A stretch of 64,000 bases of DNA from Giesbergeria sp. GTDB lineage: Bacteria > Pseudomonadota > Gammaproteobacteria > Burkholderiales > Burkholderiaceae_C. Both the position numbers and the translations under genes were made by a program. Positions 1 to 9,516 of the stretch are shown in pieces. Each line of letters begins with the position of its first letter. Position 1 is the first letter of the stretch. A model generated the notes under the pieces. That model was not told where the DNA came from, did no database searches, and saw only the letters and a list, made by a program, of their open reading frames with translations. Where the stretch lies: the NCBI GenBank assembly GCA_023150295.1, contig JAKLLE010000009.1:1-64000 (forward strand), given 5' to 3'.

Positions 1-140
1 CGAGGGAGCACTGCGGGTCACCCACGGGGGAATCGATGCGATAGCGCTGCGCATTCTTCCTGACAACCGCAAAGTGCTCAAATATTGAGCACCGAAGTGT
101 TTCCGCCATGTTGCGGTTTTGAATTTTGCAAGTCCCTCAC

Positions 141-1637
141 ATGCCCACCCTCAACCAGCAGCGCACCCACAAATACATCGCAGCCCGCCAGCAGCACCCG
201 GCCTGGCTGCTGCTGGCATCGCGGCGGGCGCCGCTGGTGCTGAGTTGCCTGGATGCGCTGTTCGAGCACCAGCGCGATGGTGTGGCGTTTGATGCCGCGG
301 TGCAAGCGCTGGCGGACATGCTGGCGGTGCATGCCAACGAGGTGGACTTTGAAATCGACAGCAACGACACCCTGAGCCAGGCCCGGCGCGAGGTGCGCGA
401 GTGGATACGGCGCGGGCTGGTGGTGGAGCGCGAGGGGCGGGTGTTCGAGACCGATGCGCTCAAGACCGCGCTGCGTTTCATCGCACAGCTCGATGGGCGC
501 ATGATGACCTCCACCGCATCGCGTCTGGCGGTGGTGCAGCGCGAAATCGACAACCTGGCCGCCGCACTCAACCCCGACCCGCAAAGCCGCACCGAGCATC
601 TGCAGCGCCGCATGGCAGACCTGCAGCAGCAGCTCGATGACGTGCAGGCGGGCCGCATCGCAGAGCTCACGCCCGAGCAGGCGGTGGAAGGCATTCGCGA
701 GGTGTATGCGCTGTCGGTCAGTCTGCGGGCCGACTTTCGGCGGGTGGAGGATTCATGGCGCGAGGCCGACCGTGCGTTGCGCGAGGCCATCATCAGCGCC
801 CGCCACCACCGGGGTGCGGTGATGGACCAGTTGCTGGACGGCCACGCCAACCTGCTCAACACGCAAGAGGGCCGGGTGTTCGACAGCTTCCACCAGCAAC
901 TGTCCCACCAAACCGAGCTGACAGAAATGCGCCAGCGCATCCGCCAGATCCTCGACCATCCTGCTGCAGACAAGGCGCTCGATGGCCTGCAGCACAGCAC
1001 GCTTCGTCTGCTGGTGCAGCAGCTCATCAAAGAAGCCAAAGTGGTGCAGGCCGTGCGCGCGCGCAGCGAGCGCGAGGTCAGCCAGTTCATGAAAACCGGC
1101 CAGGCGGCCGAGAACCAGCGCGTGGGCCAGTTGCTCAACGACGTGCTGGAGCAGGCCCTGCGCATCGACTGGCAGCGCCAGACCATGCGCCGCCAAAGCA
1201 CACCGCTGCCGCCGCTGGGCGTGGCCCTGGGCAGCGTTCCGCTGGTGGAGCGCCTGCGCGCCAAGTCGCTGGACGGTGGCGATCAGGCCGCGCTGCTGCT
1301 GACCACGGCCTACACCGACCTGGGCGAGATGGACGGCGAGTTCTGGCAGGCGTTTGAAGGGCTGGACCGCGACGCGCTGGTGCAGCGCACCTTGCAAACC
1401 TTGGCCGAGCGGGGCCAGCCGATGAGCTTGGCGGAACTGGCCGCCGCGCTGCCCCCGGGCGAGCACGACCTGGAAACCTTTGCGCTGTGGCTGGCCATGG
1501 CGCGCGAGGCCGGTGTGGCGCTGCAGCCGGGCGAGGAACACATCGACACAGAAGATGGCAGCCAGCGCTGGCGCTTTACCGTGCCGCGCGTGGCGCTGGA
1601 TGGCGCGCAACTGGCGCAGAGGGAGTGGGAACTGTGA
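141..1637 (+). CDS. jetA: Wadjet protein JetA (DUF3375 family)
   Basis: ORF 126-1637; ATG at 141 preferred over TTG at 126. Start MPTLNQQRTHKYIAARQQHPAWLLLASRRAPLVLS; followed by jetB-, jetC- and jetD-like ORFs with TGATG/ATGA overlaps. Confidence 0.88.
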   Translation: MPTLNQQRTHKYIAARQQHPAWLLLASRRAPLVLSCLDALFEHQRDGVAFDAAVQALADMLAVHANEVDFEIDSNDTLSQARREVREWIRRGLVVEREGRVFETDALKTALRFIAQLDGRMMTSTASRLAVVQREIDNLAAALNPDPQSRTEHLQRRMADLQQQLDDVQAGRIAELTPEQAVEGIREVYALSVSLRADFRRVEDSWREADRALREAIISARHHRGAVMDQLLDGHANLLNTQEGRVFDSFHQQLSHQTELTEMRQRIRQILDHPAADKALDGLQHSTLRLLVQQLIKEAKVVQAVRARSEREVSQFMKTGQAAENQRVGQLLNDVLEQALRIDWQRQTMRRQSTPLPPLGVALGSVPLVERLRAKSLDGGDQAALLLTTAYTDLGEMDGEFWQAFEGLDRDALVQRTLQTLAERGQPMSLAELAAALPPGEHDLETFALWLAMAREAGVALQPGEEHIDTEDGSQRWRFTVPRVALDGAQLAQREWEL

Positions 1638-2383
1638 TGCAGCAGGAGCCGGATATTTTTGACCGCATGGCCGCGCAGGGTGCAAGTGCGCAAGCAGAAC
1701 AATCGCTATCAAAAGAAGAGCTGCCTGCGCTGGTTGAAAGCGGCATTGCAACACAAAGAACTTCAAGAACGCCGCCCAACGTGCGCCAGGCGCTACAGTT
1801 TTTGCTAGCGCACGGCTGGCTCGAATCTGCCACCAAGCCGAAGCTGTTCCACCTGATTGCGGCGCAAACCACACTGCTTGATGCGCTGCTGGAGCCGCTG
1901 GACCTGCGCGTGGTGGTGGACGATGTGCGCGGCCTGGCCTTTCTGGCCGTGGTGCCCGACTACGCGGGCGACGACACCGACGAGAGCGAGCAGGACGACT
2001 GGACGCACCCGCTGATGAAGCGCCAGCGGTTGACGCTGGAGCAATCGCTGCTGCTGGCCTTGCTGCGGCGCGAGTTCTTGCAGCGCGAGCAGGAAAGCGG
2101 CACCGGCACGGCGGTGCGCATCACGGTGGACAGCCTGCTTCCGCAGTTGGAGACCTACCTTGGGGCCACCGGCAGCGACATGCAGGAGCGCAAGCGCCTG
2201 GGCCAGCTGCTGGAGAACCTGCGCACGCACGGCATGGTGTCGGACGTGGATGCGCAAGACTGCATCACCATCCGCCCCATGATCGTGCACCTGCTCAACC
2301 CCGAAAACCTGCAAACGCTGCTGCTGCACCTGCGCGAGGTGGCAGAACAGGGCAGCGCAGCCCACGGCGGGGGCACGCCATGA
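1637..2383 (+). CDS. jetB: Wadjet protein JetB (DUF4194 family)
   Basis: ATG at 1637 overlaps the jetA stop (TGATG); MQQEPDIFDRMAAQGAS...; position in jetABCD operon. Confidence 0.85.
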   Translation: MQQEPDIFDRMAAQGASAQAEQSLSKEELPALVESGIATQRTSRTPPNVRQALQFLLAHGWLESATKPKLFHLIAAQTTLLDALLEPLDLRVVVDDVRGLAFLAVVPDYAGDDTDESEQDDWTHPLMKRQRLTLEQSLLLALLRREFLQREQESGTGTAVRITVDSLLPQLETYLGATGSDMQERKRLGQLLENLRTHGMVSDVDAQDCITIRPMIVHLLNPENLQTLLLHLREVAEQGSAAHGGGTP

Positions 2384-5300
2384 GCGCCGACGCCTCCTAC
2401 ATCCTGCAAGAGCTGCACCTGTACAACTGGGGCGCGTTTGCGGGCCGCCACCAGGTGGCCATTGACCCCGGCAACAGCGCCATCATCGGCCCCACGGGCA
2501 GCGGCAAGACCACGCTGGTCGATGCGCTGATGACGCTGCTGTGCGCCAGCCCGCGTTACAACCTGGCCTCCACCGGCGGACACGAGAGCGACCGCGACCT
2601 GGTGAGCTATGTGCGCGGCGCCAGCGGCCAGGGCAACGACAGCGGCGACCACATTGCACGGGCGGGGCGCTGCGCCACGGGCATCTCTGCACGGCTGGTG
2701 CGCGGGGCTGAATCGGTCTGGCTCGGCGCGCTGCTGTGGTTTGACGGCAGCAGCCAATCCGCCGCCGACATGCAAAAACGCTGGTTCTTTGCGCAGGGCG
2801 CAGGCCACAGCCTGGACCTGTGGCTGGAAGAGCAGCACAGCGGCGGCGCACGCGCGCTCACAAGGCTGGCCAAGGACAGCGAGGGCCTGCAGATGTTCAG
2901 CAGCAAGGCGCCCTACCTGGCCAAGCTGCACAGCTTTTTTGAAGTGGGGCCCAATGCCTTCACGCTGCTCAACCGCGCGGCGGGGCTCAAGCAGCTCAAC
3001 AGCATTGACGAGATCTTTCGCGAGCTGGTGCTGGACGATCACTCGGCGTTTGAGGACGCACAAAAGGTGGTCGATGGGTTTGCCGAACTGGCTTCCATCC
3101 ACGCCGACCTGGAGCTGGCGAACGCGCAGTATGTGTCGCTGCTGCCGCTGCGCGATCTGGCTGCGCGCGAGCTGCAGCAGGCCCAGCACCTGGCGCACTT
3201 GCAGGCGCTGCAGCAACAGCTGCCGCTGTGGTTTGCGGCGCAGGGCGTGCAATGGTGGGGCGAACGCATCACGCAACTGCAGGCACAGATGGCGGCGCGG
3301 GGTGACGCACTGCATGCCGCGCAGGAGCACGTCAACACCACGCGAAAGGTCGAACAGGACTTGCACGGCCAATACCTGCAAGCCGGTGGCGCCAACATCG
3401 ACGTGCTGCGCGAGAACGTTGACCACGCACGCAAGGAGCTGGCGCGCGTCCAGAGCAACCTGGCGCAATACCAGGCCCTGGCGCGCAACCTGGGGCTGGG
3501 GGACCGCGCAGGGGCCGACCACCTGGTCAGCCATCAGGCCCAAGCCCAGGCGGCGATGGAACAGATCGACGCACAAGAGGCCGGGTTGCAGGCCGACGCC
3601 GAACGCGCCATCGCCCAGGCCCACAACGCCCACACCCGCCTGAACGAGATCCAGGCCGAATACGACGCCGTGCGCCAGCGCCCCGGCTCCAACCTGCCGA
3701 TGGAGTTCCAGCGCTTTCGCGCCGAGCTGGCCGAGCACCTGGGCTTGCCCGAAACCGACCTGCCCTTTGCCGCCGAGCTGGTGGAGGTGCGCAAAGCCGA
3801 GCAAGCGTGGCGCGGCGCCATCGAGCGCGCGCTGGGCAGCCACCGGCTGCGGATTTTGGTGCCCCACGCAGCAATGCACACCGCCCTGCAGTGGGTGAAC
3901 CAGCGGCACAACCGGCTGCATGTGCGCCTGCTCGAAGTGCGTGATGCCACGCCTGCGGCCTTTCTTGCCGACGGCTTTGCACGTAAGCTCAACCTCAAGC
4001 CCGCAGCACCCTCAGCCCACCTGAGCACGCTGCGCCAACTGCTGTCCAACCTGGACCGCCACTGCGTGCCCGACGTCGAAACCCTGGAGCGCACGCCGCA
4101 AGCCATGACGGCGCAGGGGCTGATGTCCAGCCAATCCGGCTACTTCGACAAACAAGACCAGAAACGCCTGGACCAGGACTGGATGACGGGGTTTGACAAC
4201 CGCGACCGGCTGATGCATTTGCTACAAAAAATGGAGCTGCTGGCGCTTGACCATCAAGCGCTGGACGCCCAAAAGACCCAAACTTTGCACACCCAGCGGC
4301 GCGCGCAGGAGCAGCGCCAGCTGTGGGCCGCGCTCCAGGCACTGCGGACCGAAGATCTGGACACCGCCACCGCCCAAACGCAGTTGCAGCACAAAGAGCA
4401 GCAGCTGCAGGCGCTGCTCCACCCCGACTCCGGCACCGCACAGGCCCAGCAGCGCTGGGAGGCCGCTCAAACCCAGACCCGCGCTGCAGAGGGGCAACTG
4501 CGCGATCTGCAAACGGCCCAGACGCAAGACGAAACCTTGCGGGCGGCGGCACAGAAGCAGCACGGCGCGTACCAGGCGCGCAGCACCGACACATTCGCCA
4601 TCGACGCCGGCTTTGCCGTGCAACTGGCCCGCGCCGGGCACCGGCTGCCCCCGCTCGATGGCGACAACCTCGAAGCCCAGGAGCGCGACGCAGGCACTGC
4701 CGTACAAGCCAAAGCCGCTGAGGCCAGCAAGAAGCTGAACACCCTGCACACCGACATCGTGCGCCAGATGGGCAAAGCCCAGGCTGAAGACCGCGGCGCG
4801 CTGGCCGACCACGCGCAAGAGGTGGGCGCGCTGCCCCACTACCTGCAACGCCTGCAGGTGCTGGAGGAAGAGGCCCTGCCGCACAAGCGCCAGCGGTTTC
4901 AGGAATACCTCAACAACACCTCGCAGCAGGGCGTGGACACGCTGCTCAATGGCATCGCCGCGCAGGTGGCGGACATTGAAGAGCGCATTGCGCAACTCAA
5001 CCAGACGCTGCAGCGCGTGGACTTTCAGCCCGGCCGCTATTTGCAGCTGGAGCCGCGCGCCGTCGTCCACCAAAGCCTGCAAGAGCTCAACCGCGCCCAG
5101 GCCCAGCTACGCACCGAAAGCCTGCGCGACGATGGCGGGCAAAGCCACTACCGCGCGCTGCGCGCCATCGTGGAGATTTTGCAAACCCACGCCAGCAACC
5201 GCCGCAGCAAGGCCGCCCAGGCGCTGCTGGACGCCCGCTACCGCCTGCAGTTTGCCGTGCTGGTGCTGGACCGGGCCAGTGGCCAGATGCTGGAGCGGCG

Positions 5301-5682
5301 CACCGGCTCGCAAGGCGGCAGCGGGGGCGAGAAGGAGATCATCGCCAGCTACGTGCTCACCGCTTCGCTGAGCTACGCGCTGTGCCCCGATGGCGCCAGC
5401 CGCCCGGTGTTCGGCACCATCGTGCTGGACGAGGCGTTCTCCAAAAGCTCGCAGGCCGTGGCCGCGCGCATCATCCAGGCGCTGCGCGAATTTGGCCTGC
5501 ACGCGCTGTTCGTCACGCCCAACAAAGAGGTGCGTCTGCTGCGCAACCACACGCGCAGCGCAGTGGTGGTGCACCGGCGCGGTGCACAGGCCACGCTGGC
5601 ATCGCTGCGCTGGGAGGAAATCGACGCATTCCGCCGCAGCGCTCCAAGCGCTCCAAGCGCCTCTACCGGCATAGAGGCATGA
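2380..5682 (+). CDS. jetC: Wadjet protein JetC, SMC/MukB-like ATPase
   Basis: 1100 aa; Walker A GPTGSGKTTLVDAL near N-terminus, long coiled coil, C-terminal GGSGGEKEIIASYVL signature and VFGTIVLDEAFSKSS Walker B. Confidence 0.93.
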   Translation: MSADASYILQELHLYNWGAFAGRHQVAIDPGNSAIIGPTGSGKTTLVDALMTLLCASPRYNLASTGGHESDRDLVSYVRGASGQGNDSGDHIARAGRCATGISARLVRGAESVWLGALLWFDGSSQSAADMQKRWFFAQGAGHSLDLWLEEQHSGGARALTRLAKDSEGLQMFSSKAPYLAKLHSFFEVGPNAFTLLNRAAGLKQLNSIDEIFRELVLDDHSAFEDAQKVVDGFAELASIHADLELANAQYVSLLPLRDLAARELQQAQHLAHLQALQQQLPLWFAAQGVQWWGERITQLQAQMAARGDALHAAQEHVNTTRKVEQDLHGQYLQAGGANIDVLRENVDHARKELARVQSNLAQYQALARNLGLGDRAGADHLVSHQAQAQAAMEQIDAQEAGLQADAERAIAQAHNAHTRLNEIQAEYDAVRQRPGSNLPMEFQRFRAELAEHLGLPETDLPFAAELVEVRKAEQAWRGAIERALGSHRLRILVPHAAMHTALQWVNQRHNRLHVRLLEVRDATPAAFLADGFARKLNLKPAAPSAHLSTLRQLLSNLDRHCVPDVETLERTPQAMTAQGLMSSQSGYFDKQDQKRLDQDWMTGFDNRDRLMHLLQKMELLALDHQALDAQKTQTLHTQRRAQEQRQLWAALQALRTEDLDTATAQTQLQHKEQQLQALLHPDSGTAQAQQRWEAAQTQTRAAEGQLRDLQTAQTQDETLRAAAQKQHGAYQARSTDTFAIDAGFAVQLARAGHRLPPLDGDNLEAQERDAGTAVQAKAAEASKKLNTLHTDIVRQMGKAQAEDRGALADHAQEVGALPHYLQRLQVLEEEALPHKRQRFQEYLNNTSQQGVDTLLNGIAAQVADIEERIAQLNQTLQRVDFQPGRYLQLEPRAVVHQSLQELNRAQAQLRTESLRDDGGQSHYRALRAIVEILQTHASNRRSKAAQALLDARYRLQFAVLVLDRASGQMLERRTGSQGGSGGEKEIIASYVLTASLSYALCPDGASRPVFGTIVLDEAFSKSSQAVAARIIQALREFGLHALFVTPNKEVRLLRNHTRSAVVVHRRGAQATLASLRWEEIDAFRRSAPSAPSASTGIEA

Positions 5683-6950
5683 AGTCACCCCAGGATCTGG
5701 CCGCACGGCTGGCCCAACACTGGAACAGTGCCGATTGGCGCGAACGCCAGCTTCTGGGCACCGCCGCAGCGTGGCCGCTGACCCTGTCCATCGGCCAGCC
5801 TGACACTGCCGTGTTTCTGAACGACGCCGCCGCGCTGCGCAGCCATCTGCAGCAATGGCGTGCCGTGGAGCAGCATGGCCTGGGCAGCGTGCAGTGGCAG
5901 GAGCGGCGCTACCGTGGCAGCAGCGGTGCCATCGCCGTGCCCACGCACTGGCAACTGGCCAAGCCTTCGCAATGCGTGGCGGCCATCGTTCACTTCAAGG
6001 TGCCGGGGCATGCGCAGGTGAAAAGCGACTACACCCGGCTCGGCGCCCTCATCGCGGTGGTAGAGCACCCCGGCTTTCAGCGCCTGCTGGTACGCCGCCT
6101 GGTGCAGTGGCGCGACACACCGGCCGAAGCCGTCATTGCCGCTGCGCACATGGCGCTGCAACTGGAGCCCGGCTGCGCCCGAGGCAAGCCCCTGCGCGCG
6201 CTGGCCGTGCAGGGCAATGACAGCAAGTTCTTTGAGCGCCACGCCAACCTGCTCACGGCCCTGCTGGACGAGCGCTTCGACGGCGAGGCCAGCCGCCAGG
6301 GGCTGGTCGGCTTTCTGGGCGCGCTGCCGGAGGACGACCACTGGCTGCTCATCGCCCCGCTGGCCCCGGGTCTGCTGCCCTTCGCACGCCAGCGCGTTCG
6401 CGCCAGCGAGTTGATCACGACGCCGCTGCCCGCCCACCGCGTCCTGCTGGTGGAGAACGAACGCTGCCTGCACCAGCTGCCGCGGCCCTTGGCGGACACC
6501 ATCGCCGTGCTGGGCGCCGGGTTGAACCTGGGCTGGCTGGCGGCGCCCTGGCTACGCGGGCGTGCCGTCGCTTACTGGGGCGACCTGGACACCTGGGGCC
6601 TGCACATGCTGGCCAGCGCGCGCGGCCACCTGCCGCATCTTCAAGCATTGCTGATGGATCGCGCCACTTTCGAAACCCACCAGCATTTGGCCGTGACCGA
6701 GCCAGTGCATGCCTGTGCACCCACCTGCCTGGCGCTGCAACCCGATGAGGCCTTACTCGATAGCTACTTGCGCGCCCTGAAAAAAGGGCGGTTGGAGCAG
6801 GAATTTTTGCCGTCGGACGTGGTGCAGCACGCCGTGCGCGCCTGGGTCGCAGCAGGTTCTGCGGCCGGTGCCGTTGCGGGAGAGGCGCAGGCCAACGACG
6901 CTCCACCGTTCAGCCCAGCACCCACGTCGCCACCTGCGTGTAGCCACTGA
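5679..6950 (+). CDS. jetD: Wadjet protein JetD (DUF3322/DUF2220, TOPRIM-like nuclease)
   Basis: ATG at 5679 overlaps jetC stop; ...VLLVENERCLHQLPRPLADTIAVLGAG...YWGDLDTWGLHMLASAR typical of DUF2220. Confidence 0.88.
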   Translation: MKSPQDLAARLAQHWNSADWRERQLLGTAAAWPLTLSIGQPDTAVFLNDAAALRSHLQQWRAVEQHGLGSVQWQERRYRGSSGAIAVPTHWQLAKPSQCVAAIVHFKVPGHAQVKSDYTRLGALIAVVEHPGFQRLLVRRLVQWRDTPAEAVIAAAHMALQLEPGCARGKPLRALAVQGNDSKFFERHANLLTALLDERFDGEASRQGLVGFLGALPEDDHWLLIAPLAPGLLPFARQRVRASELITTPLPAHRVLLVENERCLHQLPRPLADTIAVLGAGLNLGWLAAPWLRGRAVAYWGDLDTWGLHMLASARGHLPHLQALLMDRATFETHQHLAVTEPVHACAPTCLALQPDEALLDSYLRALKKGRLEQEFLPSDVVQHAVRAWVAAGSAAGAVAGEAQANDAPPFSPAPTSPPACSH

Positions 6951-7956
6951 TGCCCAGCAGAATGTTGAGCGGAAACGTCAGCCCGAGCGACAGGCCCACG
7001 TAGAGCGACGGATTAGCCTCGGGGATGGCATAGCGCACCACGGCGGGCACGGCGATGTAGGACGCGCTGGCGGCCAGCACCATGAGCAGCACGGTGTCGC
7101 CCAGCGGCAGGCCGGCCGCCTGCGCCAGCAGCAGCGGCAGGCCGGCCGCCTGCGCCAGCAGCAGCGCCAGGCCGGCATGCACGGGCGGCGCCAGCAGGCC
7201 GTAGGCGATGAGCAGGGGCGGCTGGCTGCGCAGGCCGGGCAGGTTGCGCGCGGCGCTCAGGCCCATGTCCAGCAGGAAGAAGGCCAGCATGCCCTTGAAC
7301 AGATCGCCGGCAAAGGGCTGCATGGCCTGCTGGCCCGCCTCGCCCGTGAGCAGGCCCACGGCCATGGCGCCGAGCAGCAGCAACTGGGCGCCGTCGGTGA
7401 AGGATTCGTGCAGCACTTTGGAGAGAGAAAAGCCCGCCCCTCCCTGACCACCGCCCAGCGCCAGGGTGCCGCCACCACCGACCTGCACGGCAACGGGCGT
7501 GGCGGCCTGGCTGCGGCGCAGGGCATTGGCCATGAGCACGGCCAGGATGATGGCGGGCGACTCCATCAGGGCCATGGCGGCAGCCATGTGGCCGCCGTAG
7601 GCGATGCCCTGGGCGTCGAGGTGGGCCGTGGCCGTGATGAAGGTGACGGCGCTGACCGAGCCGTAGGTGGCGGCCACGGCCGCGGCGTCGAAGCGCGGAA
7701 TGAAACGGCTCAGCAGCAGATAGCTGGCCACCGGCACCGCCACGGCCAGCGCCACTGCCAGCCCCAGGCCCGTGGCCACCTGCGCCGTGAGGCCCGACTG
7801 CGCCAGCGCGAAGCCCCCCTTGAGGCCCAGCGCCATCAGCAGGTACAACGACAGGAAACGCGAGATGGGCGCGGGAATTTCTAGATTGGACTTGACCAGT
7901 CCGGCAAAGACGCCGAAGACGAAGAACAGGATGGCAGGGTCGATCAGGGTGTGCAT
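6910..7956 (-). CDS. Sodium-dependent bicarbonate transport family permease (SbtA-like)
   Basis: MHTLIDPAILFFVFGVFAGLVKSNLEIPAPISRFLSLYLLMALGLKGG; multi-TM; start moved to internal ATG. Confidence 0.82.
   Translation of the reverse strand: MHTLIDPAILFFVFGVFAGLVKSNLEIPAPISRFLSLYLLMALGLKGGFALAQSGLTAQVATGLGLAVALAVAVPVASYLLLSRFIPRFDAAAVAATYGSVSAVTFITATAHLDAQGIAYGGHMAAAMALMESPAIILAVLMANALRRSQAATPVAVQVGGGGTLALGGGQGGAGFSLSKVLHESFTDGAQLLLLGAMAVGLLTGEAGQQAMQPFAGDLFKGMLAFFLLDMGLSAARNLPGLRSQPPLLIAYGLLAPPVHAGLALLLAQAAGLPLLLAQAAGLPLGDTVLLMVLAASASYIAVPAVVRYAIPEANPSLYVGLSLGLTFPLNILLGISGYTQVATWVLG
7106..7175. repeat. 30-bp tandem repeat inside the SbtA-like CDS
   Basis: GGCAGGCCGGCCGCCTGCGCCAGCAGCAGC twice (7106-7135, 7136-7165) plus partial third; encodes LLLAQAAGLPLLLAQAAGLP. 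Confidence 0.9.
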
Positions 7957-8047
7957 GGCAGGGCTTTCACAGGCTCGGCGTGACTGTAGGGGCTCCAATG
8001 GATAAAGTAAAATCGATATTCAAATAGCTATCCATAGCTTTTTATCT

Positions 8048-8986
8048 ATGAATATCACCTTCCGCCAGATGCGCCTGTTCCTGGCGCTGGCCGATACGGG
8101 CAGCGTCAGCGGCGCGGCGCGGGCCCTGCATGTGACGCAGCCCACCGCGTCCATGCAGCTGCGCGAGGTGACCGAGGCCGTGGGCCTGCCGCTGTACGAG
8201 GTGATCGGGCGGCGCGTGCACCTCACCGACGCCGGGCGCGACCTGGCCGCCACGGCACGCGCCATCGTCGATGCATGGGAGAACTTCGGCCAGCGGGTCA
8301 ACGCCATGCACGGCCTCACGCGCGGGCGCCTGCGCGTGGCCGTGGTCAGCACGGCCAAGTACTTCGTACCGCGCCTGCTGGGCGGCTTTTGCACGCAGTA
8401 CCCGGACATCGAGATCGCGCTGGAGGTGCTCAACCGCGACGGCGTGGTGCAGCGCCTGCGCGAGAACCTGGACGATCTCTACGTCATGTCCATGCCCCCG
8501 GCGGATCTGGACCTGGAAGACCATGTCTTTCTCTCCAACCCGCTGGTGCTCGTGGCCTGGCAGGGCCATCGCCTGGCGAAGCGCCGCCGCATCGCCCTGG
8601 CGGACCTGGGCGACGAGCGCTTCGTGCTGCGCGAACGCGGCTCCGGTACCCGGCTGGCCACGGACCGTTTCTTCGCGGCCCAGGGCTTCGAGGCGCCCAC
8701 GCGGCTGGAACTGGGCAGCAACGAGGCCATCAAGGAAGCCGTGGCGGGCCGCCTCGGGCTGGCCGTGCTGTCCCGGCATGCCCTGCGCGACAGCGAGCTG
8801 GAAACCGATCTGTGCGTGCTGCCGGTGCAGGGCATGCCCATTCCCTCGCAATGGCATGTGGTGCACCCGCGCGCCAAGCAGCTCTCGCCGATTGCGCAGG
8901 TCTTTCGCGCCCACCTGCTGGGCGCCGCAGGCCAGGCACCCGCCCAGACCGGGCGAGGCTCAGTGCCGCTACAGTCGGCGCCATGA
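8048..8986 (+). CDS. LysR-family transcriptional regulator (CbbR-like), divergent from the SbtA-like gene
   Basis: MNITFRQMRLFLALADTGSVSGAARALHVTQPTASMQLREV HTH plus LysR substrate domain. Confidence 0.85.
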   Translation: MNITFRQMRLFLALADTGSVSGAARALHVTQPTASMQLREVTEAVGLPLYEVIGRRVHLTDAGRDLAATARAIVDAWENFGQRVNAMHGLTRGRLRVAVVSTAKYFVPRLLGGFCTQYPDIEIALEVLNRDGVVQRLRENLDDLYVMSMPPADLDLEDHVFLSNPLVLVAWQGHRLAKRRRIALADLGDERFVLRERGSGTRLATDRFFAAQGFEAPTRLELGSNEAIKEAVAGRLGLAVLSRHALRDSELETDLCVLPVQGMPIPSQWHVVHPRAKQLSPIAQVFRAHLLGAAGQAPAQTGRGSVPLQSAP

Positions 8987-9351
8987 CCGACACCACGCCT
9001 CCCGAAGACCGCATGCAGGCCCTGGCCCGCGCACTGCAGCAGTTCGCCGACGCGCGCGACTGGGGCCCCTTCCATTCGCCCAAGAACCTGGCCTCGGCGC
9101 TGATCGTCGAGGCCGGCGAGCTGCTGGAGCATTTCCAGTGGCTCACCGAGGACCAGAGCCGCCAGCTCGCGCCCGACACGCGGCAGGCCGTGGCGCACGA
9201 GATGGCCGACGTGCTGCTCTACCTGGTGCAGCTCTCCACGGTGCTGGACATCGACCTGATAGACGCGGCGCGCGCCAAGATGGCCCTGAACGCGCAGAAG
9301 TACCCCGCAGAGCAGTCACGCGGCCACAGCCGCAAATACGACACGCTGTGA
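8983..9351 (+). CDS. MazG-like nucleotide pyrophosphohydrolase
   Basis: MQALARALQQFADARDWGPFHSPKNLASALIVEAGELLEHFQWL...EMADVLLYLVQLS; ATG at 8983 overlapping upstream stop. Confidence 0.85.
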   Translation: MTDTTPPEDRMQALARALQQFADARDWGPFHSPKNLASALIVEAGELLEHFQWLTEDQSRQLAPDTRQAVAHEMADVLLYLVQLSTVLDIDLIDAARAKMALNAQKYPAEQSRGHSRKYDTL

Positions 9352-9428
9352 GGGCGGCGCAGCGCCTCATGTACACTGGCCGCTTCATGCCGTACCTCCC
9401 GTTCACCACCGCATCCGCTGTTGCCCCC

Positions 9429-9509
9429 ATGGGCGGCATGATGCCGCGCGCCTGCGCGCGGGCGATGGGGGCACGAATGATGACCACCATTACCACCGCG
9501 GCCACCTGA
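9429..9509 (+). CDS. Putative threonine-rich leader peptide of hom (MGGMMPRACARAMGARMMTTITTAAT, or shorter MMTTITTAAT from 9477)
   Basis: Thr-Thr-Ile-Thr-Thr run before stop at 9507-9509, followed by overlapping inverted repeats and homoserine dehydrogenase 112 bp downstream. Confidence 0.65.
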   Translation: MGGMMPRACARAMGARMMTTITTAAT

Positions 9510-9516
9510 GCACGCG

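Noticed and set aside
2-88. Possible C-terminal end of an upstream gene (EGALRVTHGGIDAIALRILPDNRKVLKY*)
   Set aside because: Plausible coding tail but only 28 residues are visible and no family can be assigned.
753-3921. Long antisense ORFs across jetABC (e.g. 753-1874, 2155-3921), and similarly opposite jetD, hom, the EAL protein, copA and the liv genes
   Set aside because: High-GC antisense frames with low-complexity composition opposite well-supported genes.
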